From the NCBI GenBank assembly GCA_035041965.1, contig JAPYMA010000476.1, positions 48,171-112,170 of the forward strand: DNA of 64,000 nt. Direction: 5' to 3'. Below the pieces are notes generated by a model. The model was not told the origin of the DNA, ran no database searches, and was given only the letters and a program-made list of their open reading frames with translations. Below are positions 26,001-39,823 of the stretch, piece by piece. Within the stretch, counting starts at the first letter, position 1; every line of letters begins with the position of its first letter. Position numbers and translations under genes: made by a program. This stretch comes from Anisakis pegreffii (taxonomy: Eukaryota > Nematoda > Chromadorea > Rhabditida > Anisakidae).

Positions 26001-29000
26001 AACATGGTAAAATATCGGAATGCAATCATAAATTACTGGAATTGCAACTTCATCCCCCGGACTGATCTGCATAAAACAGCATCTATCAGTTCTCTTATCA
26101 TTACTTTTAGTTCTGATAAAATGCGAACAATTTCATTGAATGGGATACTTCAAAATTTAGCAAGAGATGGTAACATCGCTGTACTTAATCAGAATAATTA
26201 CCACTACGTTCAATGCATTCATCCACACAGGTCCTACATAATTACGGCTCATTTGCAGCACATAACCAATTTTCTAACATCAGAATTTATTTCAGAATCT
26301 TCAAATGTACTGTAATATCGAAAGCACATTATTTATTTTCTATTGAAAGGGAAGCCATAATCTAAAAATTCAGGTTAAAATATATTTTACCAGACCGCTC
26401 TACACACTGAATGAGTTATATTCCCTGCTGTTAATTCGCGAATGTCCTTGAGATGACTATTACCAAATGCGACGGTTTTCTTGTATGCATGAGGATGGAA
26501 TGTTTATTGTTTACAGAAGAAACAAAAGGAAAGTTTTGAACTGACTGAGATAAGATCACAGAAATCAATCACAGTGCATTGCACAACAATATAATGCTGA
26601 TTATTTGATGAAAGAATCTGATTTGATAAAAAGCGACAACCACGTCTATCAGATTAGAACTTAGAACAGATCATTTTGAGTGATATTTTCATTATTCGTT
26701 TTCTAACTAGTGACTCGAGTTTCGTGAGGTATATACGTGATATGTTCTCTTGCATGAGCTCTCTTGTCTTCTTCATTAATTTGAATGAACTCAAAAACCA
26801 TTGTGAACATGCCCTTGAGACATCTGTTGAAATAAACGTTTTTTAAAAGCGTTTTTTCTGATGAAAACGTTTTACAAGGCATAAAGTTTCACGTGTGCAA
26901 TGTAGTGACTTCTTCAAACAATTAGCCTTATGTTCATCAATTAATCAGTGGAATATAATGATGAATGAGTGGTTCAGCTTCATGCACTTTAATGAGAGCA
27001 GTACATTTAGATGTTTGTTAAATGATTCATGATTGAGCAGAAAATTTGCAAAAAGAAGCGATTTTTTGAGAAATTTCTTGTGATTCCCCGGTGCAATGAA
27101 GCTCGAAAATTGCGTTTCTTGAGGCATGACAAATTCAAACTGACTGTGGCTGAAAGAGACGAAACGAAACTAATGATGCTGAAATTCAATATATTGGAAG
27201 TAGATATGATACTGATGTGTTGATTAAATAAGAGGAAATGTTGCTGAGCATGAGAATATCGATTTGAAAAAATGAGTTTCGAGTGTCTCGGTGGAATTTT
27301 TGGAGAGCGTATGTGATGAAATATTGGAGAAGACGAGAACGGAAAACAATTTCTAAAGGTTGAGGGATTTAAAGGAAATGAATATGTACGAACAGACGAC
27401 AGTTGAAGGAGAAAGAGGAGAGAGTAAAGCAATTGATTGAGCAATATACCATTTTCGGATGACAACCGATGATTAAATTTACAAAATCGGATATGAATTT
27501 TGATATACTTCAATAATTTTTAATTTATTCCATCTTCATTCCACTTCATGGAATCTGCTGCGAAAAAATGAAGTTAATGACATTGAAAATAGGTGATAAT
27601 TTATTATCCTTACAACAGACCAGAATGCTCGACAGACACGTGAGCAACACCAATATAATGAAGATGGTTGATTTGATTGGTCAAAAATGAGATTTTGAAG
27701 TGAAACTATAAAATGCTGCCCACCTCGAAAAGGGACGAAACGCGCCTTACTGAGACAGACTGAGTCTAAACATTGTCTTAGAGAGATGCATTTGAATTAA
27801 TGAAAAAAGAAAAAAACTCACAACTTTCATAGATGCATTTTATGGGGTTCTTGCAATGAGCAATAATACTAAACTTTATTATAAAACTGACTTTTGCAAT
27901 TTGATCGATCCGCGAGTTGAATTCATTCAGCAAGCGAGCGCTGTCCTGTGGACTGCACTGCGAGCAGATTTCCTCGAGACCAATCAATCGTCCATAAAAA
28001 ACACTGAAAAACTCCATACTGATTGATGCTTTCAAGGTTGCACAACTGCATTCAGGACTGCTTAATCGATAAGATTTCACACAGTTATGAGACATACGAA
28101 ATTGCAACTAAGCGTTCGTTTTGCAGCCATTATGGTGATTTTGGAATATCTTGAAATCGTGTTTTCTGAATTCATCGATAAAATATCATCAATTCTGAGT
28201 CATATAGTAAGTTTCTGTAACATATACGGAATTCAGAGAATCAATTCCAAAGAAATTTTATTCATCACAGACCCCACGTCATCTCTTACGCTGAATTAAT
28301 TATGCTTCGTTCCTGTTTCAAAGCAATCGTTATCAAATCAAATTTTATGTAGATTTTATGCAGGTAAATTGGTTTTTGATGCATTCCAATTATTCGAACA
28401 CTTTTTGTACTTATTACTGCACTGTTTCTATCTCATTTACTATCATATAAAGCGATTAGCAATTACTATATTATAATGATTTCTTTCGATATCGCGTTCA
28501 AATGAATTTGTTTCATTTTTGCGTTGTTGAAATTCGGAAGAAAAGGAGGGAAAAATGCGAATTTGATTAGTGCTGATTTTTCTTTTTTTGCTCATTCAGA
28601 CAAAACGAATTTCGATAGAAAAAGATAACGAACGCACCGAATGCGAATGAGTGTTTGCAGTAATGAAAAAAATGCAATTGATAATGAACAAAAGAAAGTG
28701 TCTTTGTTTTGAATTTATTACGATTGTGAAAACAATATTTGATTGATTCGTTTGCAATAATCACAGATACAGTTCAGAATGAGTGAATTGATTTTTCGGT
28801 GAAATCTGGTTGAGACAAACGAATATTTCGCAGTGTTTATGAATCGAACTCGGATTCAGTGACGTCGTGATGAAAAATTGTTGTGATGAAAATCGAGCAA
28901 CTCTTGAATTATTATATTGGACAACGAAATTGATATGTGTGGGTTTTGCTTTGCGGCAGAACAAAGCTTTGAATAAATAGTTGGGTGTAACAGAAAGATC

Positions 29001-32000
29001 ATCTGCTCAATTGTTGCGTTCAAGACTGACTAGCTAAAACAATAATTATTTCATAAACACGCTCTGAACAGTCATGTGGTCGTCACTAGTTAACACACCT
29101 AAGCTAACTGTTCAGGTGTGTGAATGATGAAAAATGCATTTTTGCACGTGCGCGAGGTTGTTCCGCGAATAACATATTTATAGAGGTAGTGAAACTTACG
29201 TCACTTGAGCGTACTGTTCGGTGTAGAGAGTTGGTGAAGTTTTGGTGAAATACTGTCGAATTCCATGAACCAAATGCGGTGGTACCACAGAGGACACTAG
29301 TTCACTCTGTAAGCTGCTTTATTTCATGATAATATGCCGCCTCATTGAAAGTGCGGTAAACGATCACACAAAGTCGTCTTTAATTCATTGCTTATCACAT
29401 CGTTGACAGCTGCTGATGAAGACAGAGTACACGGCAGTCGAAAATCGGAGAAAATAGGTCAAAAAAAGAGAAGTTCCCTCAGAATTTTCTTCTAATCTTC
29501 AGCAAAGCACTTTCAATTTGTTATTTCAGTGCGTTTTCATCAAACGTTCGTTTCAATGAGGAAAAAAGTTCAGTATAATTGCAATTTTCATCATACTGCA
29601 CACTGCTCAGACAATTTTATCATGAAACATTCCACTCCGTAGATATTTTGCTCATGCGAAATTGACGAATTCTCGCTCGATGAAATTCATTACATAACAA
29701 TTTAGGCGTCAAGGAGATTAAACAAGAGCAACAATGAAGCTTCTAAAAATGAGAGCAGAAATCAATAATTTAAAATCCTCCTTCTAGCCCAGCATCATTA
29801 TCCATCAGAAATGAAACACATTCCAACAATGATCTATCACCACATCAATTACACTTCGCCTCACTTATTTCACGACAAACCCATCACCATTCGCTTATTG
29901 TTTCTCGCTTACCGATGATTTTTTGCATTTGCCAAACCGTAAATAGCCGAATGAAACAAAATCTCGTGATGAGTGCTATCATTTTCATGAAACAATTTTC
30001 TTTCTGAAGCACTGATTGAAATCTTATAGACTCTATTGAGCGGTGTTCCGTTCAAAGTGCAGTTGGATTCACAGCGATGGTGCGAACATTCTTGAAGGAT
30101 TAATTTGCACTCGATGGGAAATATCCTCGAACGAACAGTGAAAAAAAATTGTCATTTTCCAAAAATTAATCACCAATGCGGAGTTCTGTTGAACGGCTTT
30201 TTGTTCAGCCGTAAACGCGTTACGTGCCCTCAGGAAAGCACTTCGACTGATCCGATCCTGAACTGACGCTGCGTAAAAGCCAACGAAATGCGTCCATAGA
30301 TGTATCAATGCGGATGCAAGGAACTAAAATTTGCTATGTTGAAAAAAATTGAGAATCAGAGTTGTATTATATAAACACTGATTTCGAAGTGAATCTCATT
30401 CACTCATTGAACTCTATGTAAAACACCATCTTCAGATAGATTTTCATTTTTCAAATGAAACTTGAAATTTTGAGTCTTCTCTTGGCGTCACGACCAAAAA
30501 TTCATCCATAAATGTGACTGTCATAAAAAATTAGACCATTGTTTGATTCTTGTTACGAATAGAAAATTCAAATAAATGCTTCAAAATTGATGATATCATT
30601 GGTGCTCCTCAGTGTGCAAGCAGCACTATGATTTTATTATGAGCAATGATAATAAGCGACTAGAAGCACTCAAAAACTGTTCGTCTTTTGTCTTGTTTCC
30701 TCTCTAGAGATGTTATAACGATGTGGAAATTAAGATGGTGGATGATGTGCAAGTGGATGAAGATTATACCAAAGATAATCTGACATTTGTGGATGTGCTG
30801 TGTAATTCTGCAATTGCACACTTCTAGTTGGCTCTTTCATATCGCATTTCATTGCGAATTAGAGATCAACAAACGCCTCCCCTCCGCACTCACATGAATA
30901 TGTGGATATTTCATGCTTAAACAGCATAAATTCACGCTGTTCTCCATTCATCCGCAATATCATGTGGAAATTGAGTTTTATTAACATGGTGATGATTCAA
31001 AGAAGACCAGAAATTTACTAGGATTACAATTTTCACTGGGCTTACTCATAAACAAGTCACTGAAATGATACAGAAGCCACTTTAAAGTTGTCATAAAGTG
31101 CCATTTTACAGCACAATAAAACACAATTAATGCTGATGTTCTATGTCCTTGAAAGTTCCCGTTGAAGTCAAACTGAAAAAGTGGCGCCAAGTGGATAGAT
31201 GTTCCTTACAAAAATTGCGCACCAATAAATATTTAGAGTCACCGAAAGAAATCGTTCGAATGAATCTTTATCTAAAGGGTAAATATTCGAGTGAATATGA
31301 TTTATTCTGTGAACGAATGCTCGACCAGTAACGTTCTTCTCATTACGAACAAAAAAGAGCATGAAACAGTTATCACTGAAAACAGACCCCAATACATTCA
31401 ACGTCTTATTGCTTTCTCGCATCATACAACTGAACTTTTCACAGACTATTTCTCTTTACACTGATTCAGTTATAAAAATTTTATGGCACAATTTCTGATG
31501 GCATACAGATATTAGCAATTATTTAAACTGTTCATATCAGTTCCGAAAAATCTCTCACATAACAGTGAGGATGATCGCTTCAACTGCATCATATGCGTAG
31601 CAGTTTTATGATGATGAAAACTTGTTGGAGGTCTGCATATTGGAATGAATGCGATGAAATCACAATGGACGAGTAATATCACGTAGTCGAGAAAAGCCGA
31701 ATGCGACTTGTCCACCTAACAGGATCGATCACTTTGATCGGAATTAGGTGATGAGCAGCCGATAACGTGAATTATGAGAAAATGACTGCGATAATGTGAT
31801 CGATTCTGATGCACTGTTTTACTCTTGCATTTAGACTGACAGTTTAGGTTGCTTCAGTTTCGGTTTTCTTTCTGGCACAAATACATGCGAAGAAACGTTG
31901 TAAGACGTATGATAGATTTCACGGCTTATGTAAAATTTTATAAATGCATATATTCGGTGGAAAAAATCTTCATATACAGTTGAACTGTTTGTTATCTCAT

Positions 32001-35000
32001 AATCACTGAGAGAACGAGAACGGTTTCATTTGAGCGTTGAAAAGCACAGATTTTGAGTCACTTTTTAAAGATTTTCATTTCATGAAAATAGAGTAAAACT
32101 GAAAAGCAGTAGCCGTTGCGGTTCAAAAATGCGTTGAATACTTGAGAGATGAGTGGATTTCAATTTTATCAATCAAATTAGAACTGATGCTGCGCTTTTT
32201 TTTGCGAATGATTCCACCGCTATGATAAACAGCCGCTGCAGTGAATGTAAATAAACACTTGAACACTTACAAGAAGTCTACTCTTCAGTCACAAAAGAAA
32301 TCTTATACCTCAACTTGAACCGTCTTTTCAGCTTTCGAGTAGTCAAAGTGCATCGTCAATTTAAAGGCTTTGGAATAAGTAATTGCAATCAATCAGTTCA
32401 TCTCCGTCGAGATGCGCTATATCGCGGACAATTTTTATGGTAACGTAAAGTTTTTTGATGGAGATGAGTCAGACTCAGTTGATTGCATTCAAACTGATTA
32501 TCTGTTAACATTTGCTTACTTCCATAAACATTTATTGTTCATAAAAATGAGCTCATTTATGTCATCTGCATCTCATTAGCCACCGTTACAACAATCACGC
32601 AGAACATTTATTCGCTCCAATATAATCAGAAATAATACCCAAAAAATATGAAATATGTTACATTTCAATTTCAAAATACGCTCAACACCCAGATCTTATC
32701 GCAGTGATCGATGTCAAATCTTGAAAGCCCTTTCAGCTGTCTGATAACTCAAGAACAGTGTGTGCTCCTTATGCAATAGCATTGCACACCACAGCCGGTC
32801 ACTTTCTCAACATATCCAAGAAATTGCCAAGACTGAAAATCAACCGTCAACTTTGCGGGTATCTCGCAATGATCCTTTGAGTTCACAGGTGATGAAACTG
32901 CTCCCGTGATCTATTCCATTGAGCGTGCTTGGCAAGAGTGCTAATAACAGTTGAAAAGTAGAACGTAAGCTCTAAGCCGAGACTAAGCATCACTACGCAT
33001 AGATCAAAAAATATTTTTGTTAATAGAGGATGTAGTGCGAGAGGAGAGATGAGCCATAGTGAATATGACATATGTTTGGATAAATGCGCTTTAATCTATC
33101 ACTAACAACTGCCTCAATACCACACATCGTTCGATAAAACAAAACTCTTAAACGCAACATACACCGAAACAATTCATTTTCGAACAAACGTACTCTTTAA
33201 TACTCACATTTTCCTCAATTATTCCAATCATTTCCCGTTCAAATCAACTACAAAATTGAGGAATTATAGAAAATTGCTCAGCAGTTTTGTTAATTTATAA
33301 CATTCCCATACTTGAATTCATAAATATCAAAAACATCAAAGGGTGGAATAAGTACTGCGCATTACTATAAAACAAGTTTGATAAAGGCTCATCGTCAAGA
33401 AATGGTTGTGACAGCTGAATTAGATGATATTTTCGGAAATTGATACAATCGAAGAGAATACTTAAATGAAGAAGTGAATGAATACTTCAATAAACGAGCA
33501 CAAATAGAACAGTTGGTGAAGACTCAAATTTCATTTTCATTTGTAATTTCAACCACTTTTCAATCATACATATGTTTTGGAGAGTTTCACTTCATCCGTT
33601 TAAAATTGTTGGAGTGATATTTCGAGGTTCCTCAAAATTACACAAAAACCGTGACAATAACCGAATCAAATCAGGATTGTATTGACCGTTAAGAAGCTGA
33701 GAATTACTTCAGTGTCTTAAACTCAGATGTTCCTTTTCGATCCAATTGAGCGTTCATAACAATTCATCAGTGTAGTCAGCATTTCGTGTTGACAATAAAT
33801 CATGTTTGTTTTCATTAGAGTAACAAAGCAACTAGTTTTTGGACTACAACAAGTAACAAAATAACATTTTCCGCTAAAAAATTTCTCAAAATATCACACA
33901 AAAAACGGAAATCAATGAAAACTGATGTCACTGTGATGTCATCATCAGTACACCTTCGTCATTCAGATGAATTTCCCTTGAAAGAGTGCAACTTTCCGCT
34001 AGCCAATCGCTTTCGAAAAGTGCGATCGACAAATAAAACAACAATTTTGCACTTAAGACTGAGCGAAAACCGATACTGAAAAACCTTTCGCGCTCAAGCA
34101 AAACTGTCAAGCGTGAGAAGTATCACTTTAGGGCGAATCATATTCGAATATATCGTTAAAGTGTTCAGTCTCAGACAGCATGTAGTGGTTTGGCTTTAAT
34201 CGAATTATACGTTTGACAATATGCGACAAACAACGATGAGTGAAGTGAATTTCTATTGTGTTTCGAATGTTCAATCAATGCTTCTCACCGACCTGCATCC
34301 AATATTATACGGTTCTGTGAAACATCTATTCGGATTCGAATTGCCTTTCTCAAAATTGAATAACCCGTTCATGCAACGGTCTTCACGAGTGAATGAAATT
34401 TTATGAATTTGTTTGAGTATCGCTATTCGATCACATCATATACTCGATTGATCATCGCTCTTTTGTGTAGCAATGCAATTAAACATGAATGTATGTACAT
34501 GGGTGCAATCATTCACTACGAGTTTAGCAATTGAATGTTGTTTGCATAATACTACCTTAAATCAACAATCATCAGTGAAAAAAAAGATTTTTTGCGATAA
34601 TTTGAGCAAATATGATAAAGTCGATTTTGGAATCGTTGCTAAAAAATACCTTACGAATATTGAATACTATTGAATGTTGCATCAAATTCAACTGTATATT
34701 GAATAATATACAACAATTATATTTATTGTGGGTTCTATTAATGTTTTCATAATTGCCGTCAATTATATACTCATGTGCGAGTCGTAACAAACAAAATCTC
34801 TTTTTGCATTTACTCAAAATTTCACTGTGTATATTTGCGTTATGTTACGCGACTTTAATCGTTAGTAATTTCATCTCAACCAAGTACAATTTAGTGTGAT
34901 TCTTTTGTGAAATTTCGAGCAATAATACTGGTATGATGGGAGTGAAATGAATAAATTTATCGCAGCACTCTTTACTGAAAATGATGTTCGCATAATATGC

Positions 35001-35807
35001 GAAGCTATGCAGCGGAAAGAAGAAGTGAACAGTGTGGGGAGGCGAACAAATGTCAATTAGTGCTGAACGAACGAATTTATGATATGAACCATCATTAAAG
35101 TTTCAAGTTAATTTCAGACTGCAATGCAGGTATCGATAACTTGATGCGAGAAACTGCATTCGAAAACAGTGACCCAAACCTATCATTTCAACTAGCTAAC
35201 ATTTTTTATGAGAAGAGTTTGTTGAATCAACCAGGTTTTAAAATATTCTATGCTTTACAGTTACTGGGCAATAGGATTAAATGGAGATTGATTATGATGA
35301 GTATGAGTTGAAATTCGATGAAATAAAGTACCTGAAAAGAAGAAAGAGGAAAGAACAAACCTGATTGATGGTGATTGTTCTGGTGAAATAAATAAGTGCT
35401 ATTAATTGCGTAATGGATAGTAAAGAATTAATTATAATAATATGGCGTAGCTTGAGAGGGATTATCGCGTAAATGGTGAATATTGTAATAACGGTTGGCA
35501 GCAGTGACGAATATGTAGATGGATAAAAGAATAAACATGTGATTATGATTAATTGCAGCGTTGAATATGTCACGAATTTATGGAGTGATGGCTTTAACAA
35601 AAGAATGGTTTGCAGAAGTAATGCGATGATGATTTCGAATGCACAGATTATGAAGATAACATCATACTGAACCAGATGTATTAGCAGTAATAAAAGAATG
35701 GATATTGTATAAATACATAATAAATATAAGATCTGTCTCTTGATATTCCACTTAATTGATTTCCAATACAATACTTCTAATGAACTATCACCGAATACAG
35801 CAGCCAT
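17058..35807 (-). CDS. Divergent transmembrane adenylyl cyclase, probably catalytically impaired
   Basis: Twenty-three minus-strand exons join in phase to about 1258 aa: 35807-35361, 31172-31110, 30323-30174, 29306-29200, 28057-27892, 25855-25734, 25359-25204, 24227-23979, 23648-23534, 23274-23177, 22847-22763, 22102-21882, 21556-21439, 21013-20861, 20716-20645, 20449-20357, 20125-20020, 19658-19348, 18856-18674, 18454-18180, 18004-17801, 17671-17543 and 17211-17058. Order seen: a six-helix membrane domain (residues about 20-195, IYAIIPLKLRH), cyclase half C1 (about 225-400, SQCSPQDSARLLNEF, GTTKWHYDIIGSPLDEA), linker, second membrane domain (about 530-690, VYGVYHVLVLPR), cyclase half C2 (about 705-910, LLNALPSHVAQ, IEKIKSCSKMYIAA), and a Ser/Asp-rich tail of about 340 residues. 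The family makes cAMP under G-protein control at the plasma membrane. Here the first metal Asp of C1 is Arg279, and the C2 Asn/Arg pair is Leu867/Gln871. Only five clear helices are seen in the second membrane set. The start at 35807 is the first ATG of the exon. Confidence 0.88.
21221..21266. repeat. Perfect 17-bp inverted repeat in a cyclase intron
   Basis: The arm GGTGGACTGAACGTTCC (21221-21237) and its exact complement GGAACGTTCAGTCCACC (21250-21266) flank a 12-base loop. The adjacent motif CCGCCGTTCAAA is repeated at about 21265 and 21293. It lies in the intron between 21013 and 21439. It could be a small hairpin-forming or MITE-like remnant. Confidence 0.75.
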
Positions 35808-36330
35808 CAGACCAATTCCTCGCCTGCTTCCATCCAAACAACAATAACGATCCACCACCAAACCAACCTATCTATGAATATATTTATAACACATCCACCG
35901 TCAGCTATCCATCCCCCTATCCCACTGCGCTTCTCATCGCAACTATTTCCATCTGCAATTTCTCATCATCTTTACGTTAAACGTGTTCTCATCTCATCTC
36001 ATCTCATCCATTCATTTCATCAATTCTAATCATATTCCACAGTCAGCTCAAGTCTCTCTCCCAAAGCACTCCCTTCTCAGTTCGCACAATATTCCACTCT
36101 CCTCATCTTAATTCCACGTCTAACCGTTACCTCTCTCATATATTCTCATGTTTTTATGCTCCATATTCTCAATATTTCCTAATACATTCTCATCAAACAC
36201 TAAGAAGTTTGGTTTCTATTAATTTGTCTTGATACGTAACATTTTCCTTCGAATTTCGTTGCCAATTTAATATCATTTTAATGTCTTATTCAAAGGCTTT
36301 TTGCTCTGAATTCAGCCTTTTCTTTACCAA
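35808..36330. other. Intergenic spacer with CATCT microsatellite
   Basis: This separates two genes in the same (minus) orientation, so it should carry the cyclase promoter and the upstream gene's 3' end. A short pentanucleotide repeat (TCTCA about four times) spans 35987-36008 in a pyrimidine-rich stretch. A run of open frame without ATG continues upstream of the cyclase start, so a further 5' exon or exon extension is possible. Confidence 0.4.
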
Positions 36331-38780
36331 TTACAACTTTTCGCTACGGTATGTTCCCGCACACCCAAACATCTCGCATATGCTTTCAGCACGAATAACG
36401 AAAATATGTGGATAAAAGTTATCGGCTTCTATAACCGGAATGTTGAATAATTCATCAGAAATCAATTGTTCCCAGCTGCCATTTATTAGTAACAATACTT
36501 CTAAGCGATCTCGAGACATCGAACTGAAATTCCGATTCCAATTTTTGTTCACATCGAAACCTCGGATCAGTAAATGGAGTAAATCCTTTACAATATTTGC
36601 AAGGTTCTTTCTATCATATGTTCTGAAATCTGATCAGAATTTTCACAGATATAATGATAATTTGAGGATTCAACTAATGAGTCAGTAAAAAAGTAAAGAA
36701 ATCGCTGTGATATGAATAGAAGCTAACGTGGCTACCACGAGTCCTTCCAAAATCGTTGTTAAGTTGTCTACGCGATGTCCCAATGATTAAACTCTACATT
36801 TCAGAAATCGCTCTCGTAATCGAGTATCAATCTCTCAAATGCATATCTCCTTTTTGCAGATATGGCACATTCGGGTGACTAAATCGTTGCTCGGCTGTCC
36901 ATATGTGCATAACTATTTCGTAATCGAACAATCGCAGAGCGATACAAATAAATCATTCTTAACGAGCTTGCATTATGGAGAAGTCGTGCAGCATATGAAG
37001 ATTAAACGACTTTGCTGCAAGGCACTCCAAACTCACCAACATTGATTTCTTCACCAATAATGTGAGTTAATAATTAAGGAGAGTTGCATTCTCAAAGTCA
37101 AAAACATGGTATGTCGATTGAAAACCAATTAGAAGTAGCCGTAAAAGTGGGATGTTTCGTGTAAAATTAATTTTATGCACTTGTAGTTTCCGAAAATTTA
37201 CACAAAGCAAGTTTTCTCGGTGGAACCTTTTGAAAGAACAGAATCTTCTTTGTTTCATTTCAATTGACTCATAAAATCGTCACAATGGGAAATTTTGTAA
37301 TAGTCCAGTGATATTCAACACTTACACTTTAAACTGAGCAAAGCATTTCATCAGCTCATTGTTAGGGAATATCTGTCAGCGCAGAGAGAAGCAATACAAA
37401 ACTATGAACTTGATTAATGGAGTTTCGGCAAAATTGAAGGAAGGCATAACAATGCATTGAAACGAGTACGATCATTCGAATGTTGTAATTCATTACGAGT
37501 TACAAAATATGATGAATTGTCGAGACTAGAAACCATACTGAGGACTGCACATTGATCGCATCAACGTTACCACCTGCGTGCCTCAGAGTCGATAAGGTTT
37601 ATTAATCACGGATGGTGCTGTTCGCAATATTGATACGTCAGAACTGTGCACATTTCACAGTCTTAAGCAGCATTCTCCAACTTCAACGATCCAACTTGTT
37701 GACTGGAACTGGCCAGATCGATTGCACTGCCAATTCTGCTCGACTGTCAATGCTAAATTGCTTGTCCATTCTCCCGATAGATTAACAATACAACTACAGT
37801 ACAGAAGTCATGATGGGCTGGACAGTTCTTTTTTGAGTATTTCACTGTTTCTGCTTATTCAGTCAAGATCCTAGATGATCCAAACTGTAATGCTGTTAAC
37901 TGAGTAAAATTTATGGACATGAGTCATACAGAGGAATATCTGAAAGAGATCGAGTGCTTAATAGCGATACATTCAGTAATAACGCATCATTGTACAAACC
38001 AATGCGTCTCAAAGTTCCTGAACGGTTATCTGCTAATGAAGGCAAATCTGATGTTGAATTTTGTATTGATCAAACAATCATTTCTTCATCAATTAATTAC
38101 TGCTTTAATAATGAATTCTGCGTTGCAGAAGTCACGGATAATGATAGATTTATCAGGATCAATCTCAATCGTTAGTTGCCTTAAGGTACTTCCCATTTCG
38201 GCAATACTGTTTAGAATATCAGCAATGCTCTGTAGAGGGGGAAGGTTCTCAGGTTGGAAATAGACCAAGTGGCATTAGCAAGGGAAGATTATCGTCAACG
38301 TCACATAGAAAAAAGTCAGCAGATCAGTGGGAGCGTTATTAAGCGAAATAAAATTTTGATTGGAATACTTTTTGCTTCCCGTTACTTCGTTGCACCTGAA
38401 AAAAATGACCGGAAAACCAATCTTCAAAAAATTTGCTCTGAACTAAGCCGACTCGCAAACACCATTAAGAAACACCTTCCGCATGTTCTTTAGGAATCTG
38501 AACTTCACCAGCTAATAAATGAGAAGCGATTTCAACTTAAAGTCTCTCCTAAAATGTACAGTCAGCAACAAAATCAAAAGATTTCAACCTTACCATCCTG
38601 GTTTATTTCTCCTTCTTCGTCGAACATGAAATGGTAGCTATTCCTTAAGGACACTCTTGGTTTTCGACAAGAAACTCTCTTCTCCTGAATGATTTTCGCC
38701 AACTGGACGCAAATCCCGGCTGCTGAACTGTTATCAGTGGACGCGTTTTCACGTTGCTGAACTGAGCCTTGAATCATCAC
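36331..38780 (-). CDS. Hypothetical 202-aa protein, five exons
   Basis: Minus-strand exons 38780-38589, 38229-38101, 37743-37696, 37372-37326 and 36523-36331 total 609 nt in closed phase. Splice sites include acceptor CCCCTCTACAG, acceptor GCGCTGACAG, donor GTAAGT after 37326 and acceptor GGAATTTCAG. The first donor is uncertain: GATG/GTAAGG is stronger but breaks frame, so I used GTAAG/GTTGAA five bases downstream. The product is soluble and mixed: a Ser/Asn-rich N-terminus, a probable helix SIADILNSIAEMGSTLRQ, an IEIDPDKSIIIRDF strand-like segment, and a C-terminal LEVLLLINGSWEQLI region ending CAGTYRSEKL. No signal peptide or membrane segment is evident. I cannot assign a family. Plus-strand open frames overlap several of these exons, but their splice borders are poorer. 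Confidence 0.5.
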
Positions 38781-39823
38781 ATCTGGTTATTTTCTGAAGA
38801 TCGGATGTTCCAGTGAGGACAACATATTCTCAGTTCATTATGAACATCCGATGCAACCTGATTATTTTATTCATCATTTCAAATTCTCCTTAGATTTCGC
38901 CTGTTTTTTGTTGAAAATGATTAATTTAAACCTTTGATATGCAATATAGGTTAATTGCTCTAATGCGTGACCGTGGGCACAACTTTGTGATTAAAACTGA
39001 TAATCTAATAACTTTAATACTACGATTTTCATACAGTTTTGTTTCATCTTCTAGTGGCAGATGAGGGCATTAGCATCGTGAACTAGCAGTAAGAAAGAAG
39101 CAATGCACCCAAAATAAGGGATTTTGGAAAACCGGTAACATGAGTTCAAAATTAAAAGGTTCAAGCTTTTAGAAACGCATGAACTGACCTTTGGAAAAAG
39201 CTACTGGTAGTAGTTATCATGATCTAGCTATTATTGTGCCAAAGGATCCATGTAGTTGTCTTCACTTTTTCATATATGAAGAAGCTAATTCATCCTCTAA
39301 CTATAGTATTAATTAATTCAACGAGAGGTTCGCTGCTTAATCATCTGTATCAGTCAATGCATTGTGTTTTCAGCCTTAATCGCTCATCGCACACCAGTAC
39401 ACAGAAATGAACAGCGATACATAAGAGCAGTGGCGAAAAGGCAGATTCCATTGTTTGAATAGAATTTAACTAATGCAAATTCAGTTCATTTTATCTCGGA
39501 TTGTGCAAGATATTCATTGGGATCTTATTGCGTTATTCACATTGTTTTGCTTTGATTATTAATGGGTCGATGTGTATTGAATGGTGAAGTAGTCAGGATT
39601 ATTGACACATTCTTCAGCAGTTTTTCGTTCATTGCGACCATAATTTTCATCTTATTGTTAATAATGTTTGGTTCGTGTGATATTCATTAATTGAAATCAT
39701 TTCACTTGTTGAGTGTGAATAAAATTTGAGTTGATTTTGGAATTGATTGTTAACGATTCTTCTTTCGAGATACCTGCTGATATTTCCCGCAATCAGTGTG
39801 TACGAATTAATGATTTCAGTGTG
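38781..39823. other. Intergenic region between divergent genes
   Basis: This lies between the minus-strand hypothetical gene and the plus-strand dehydrogenase. A good acceptor (TGATTTCAG, ending at 39819) sits 4 bp before the dehydrogenase ATG and is a candidate trans-splice site. Nothing else is recognised. Confidence 0.4.

Noticed and set aside
27007..27513. 168-codon open frame on the minus strand
   Set aside because: It lies inside an intron of the cyclase gene, has low-complexity Phe/Ser/Ile composition and no splice or domain signal. Most likely chance.
34221..34673. Two plus-strand open frames within the largest cyclase intron
   Set aside because: Could be a nested gene, but no splice sites, signal peptide or motifs link them.
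37573..37860. Plus-strand open frame without ATG reading SELCTFHSLKQHSPTST
   Set aside because: It overlaps a minus-strand exon with better splice sites and has no consistent borders. An initial idea of an SH2 domain with 36862-37044 did not hold up.
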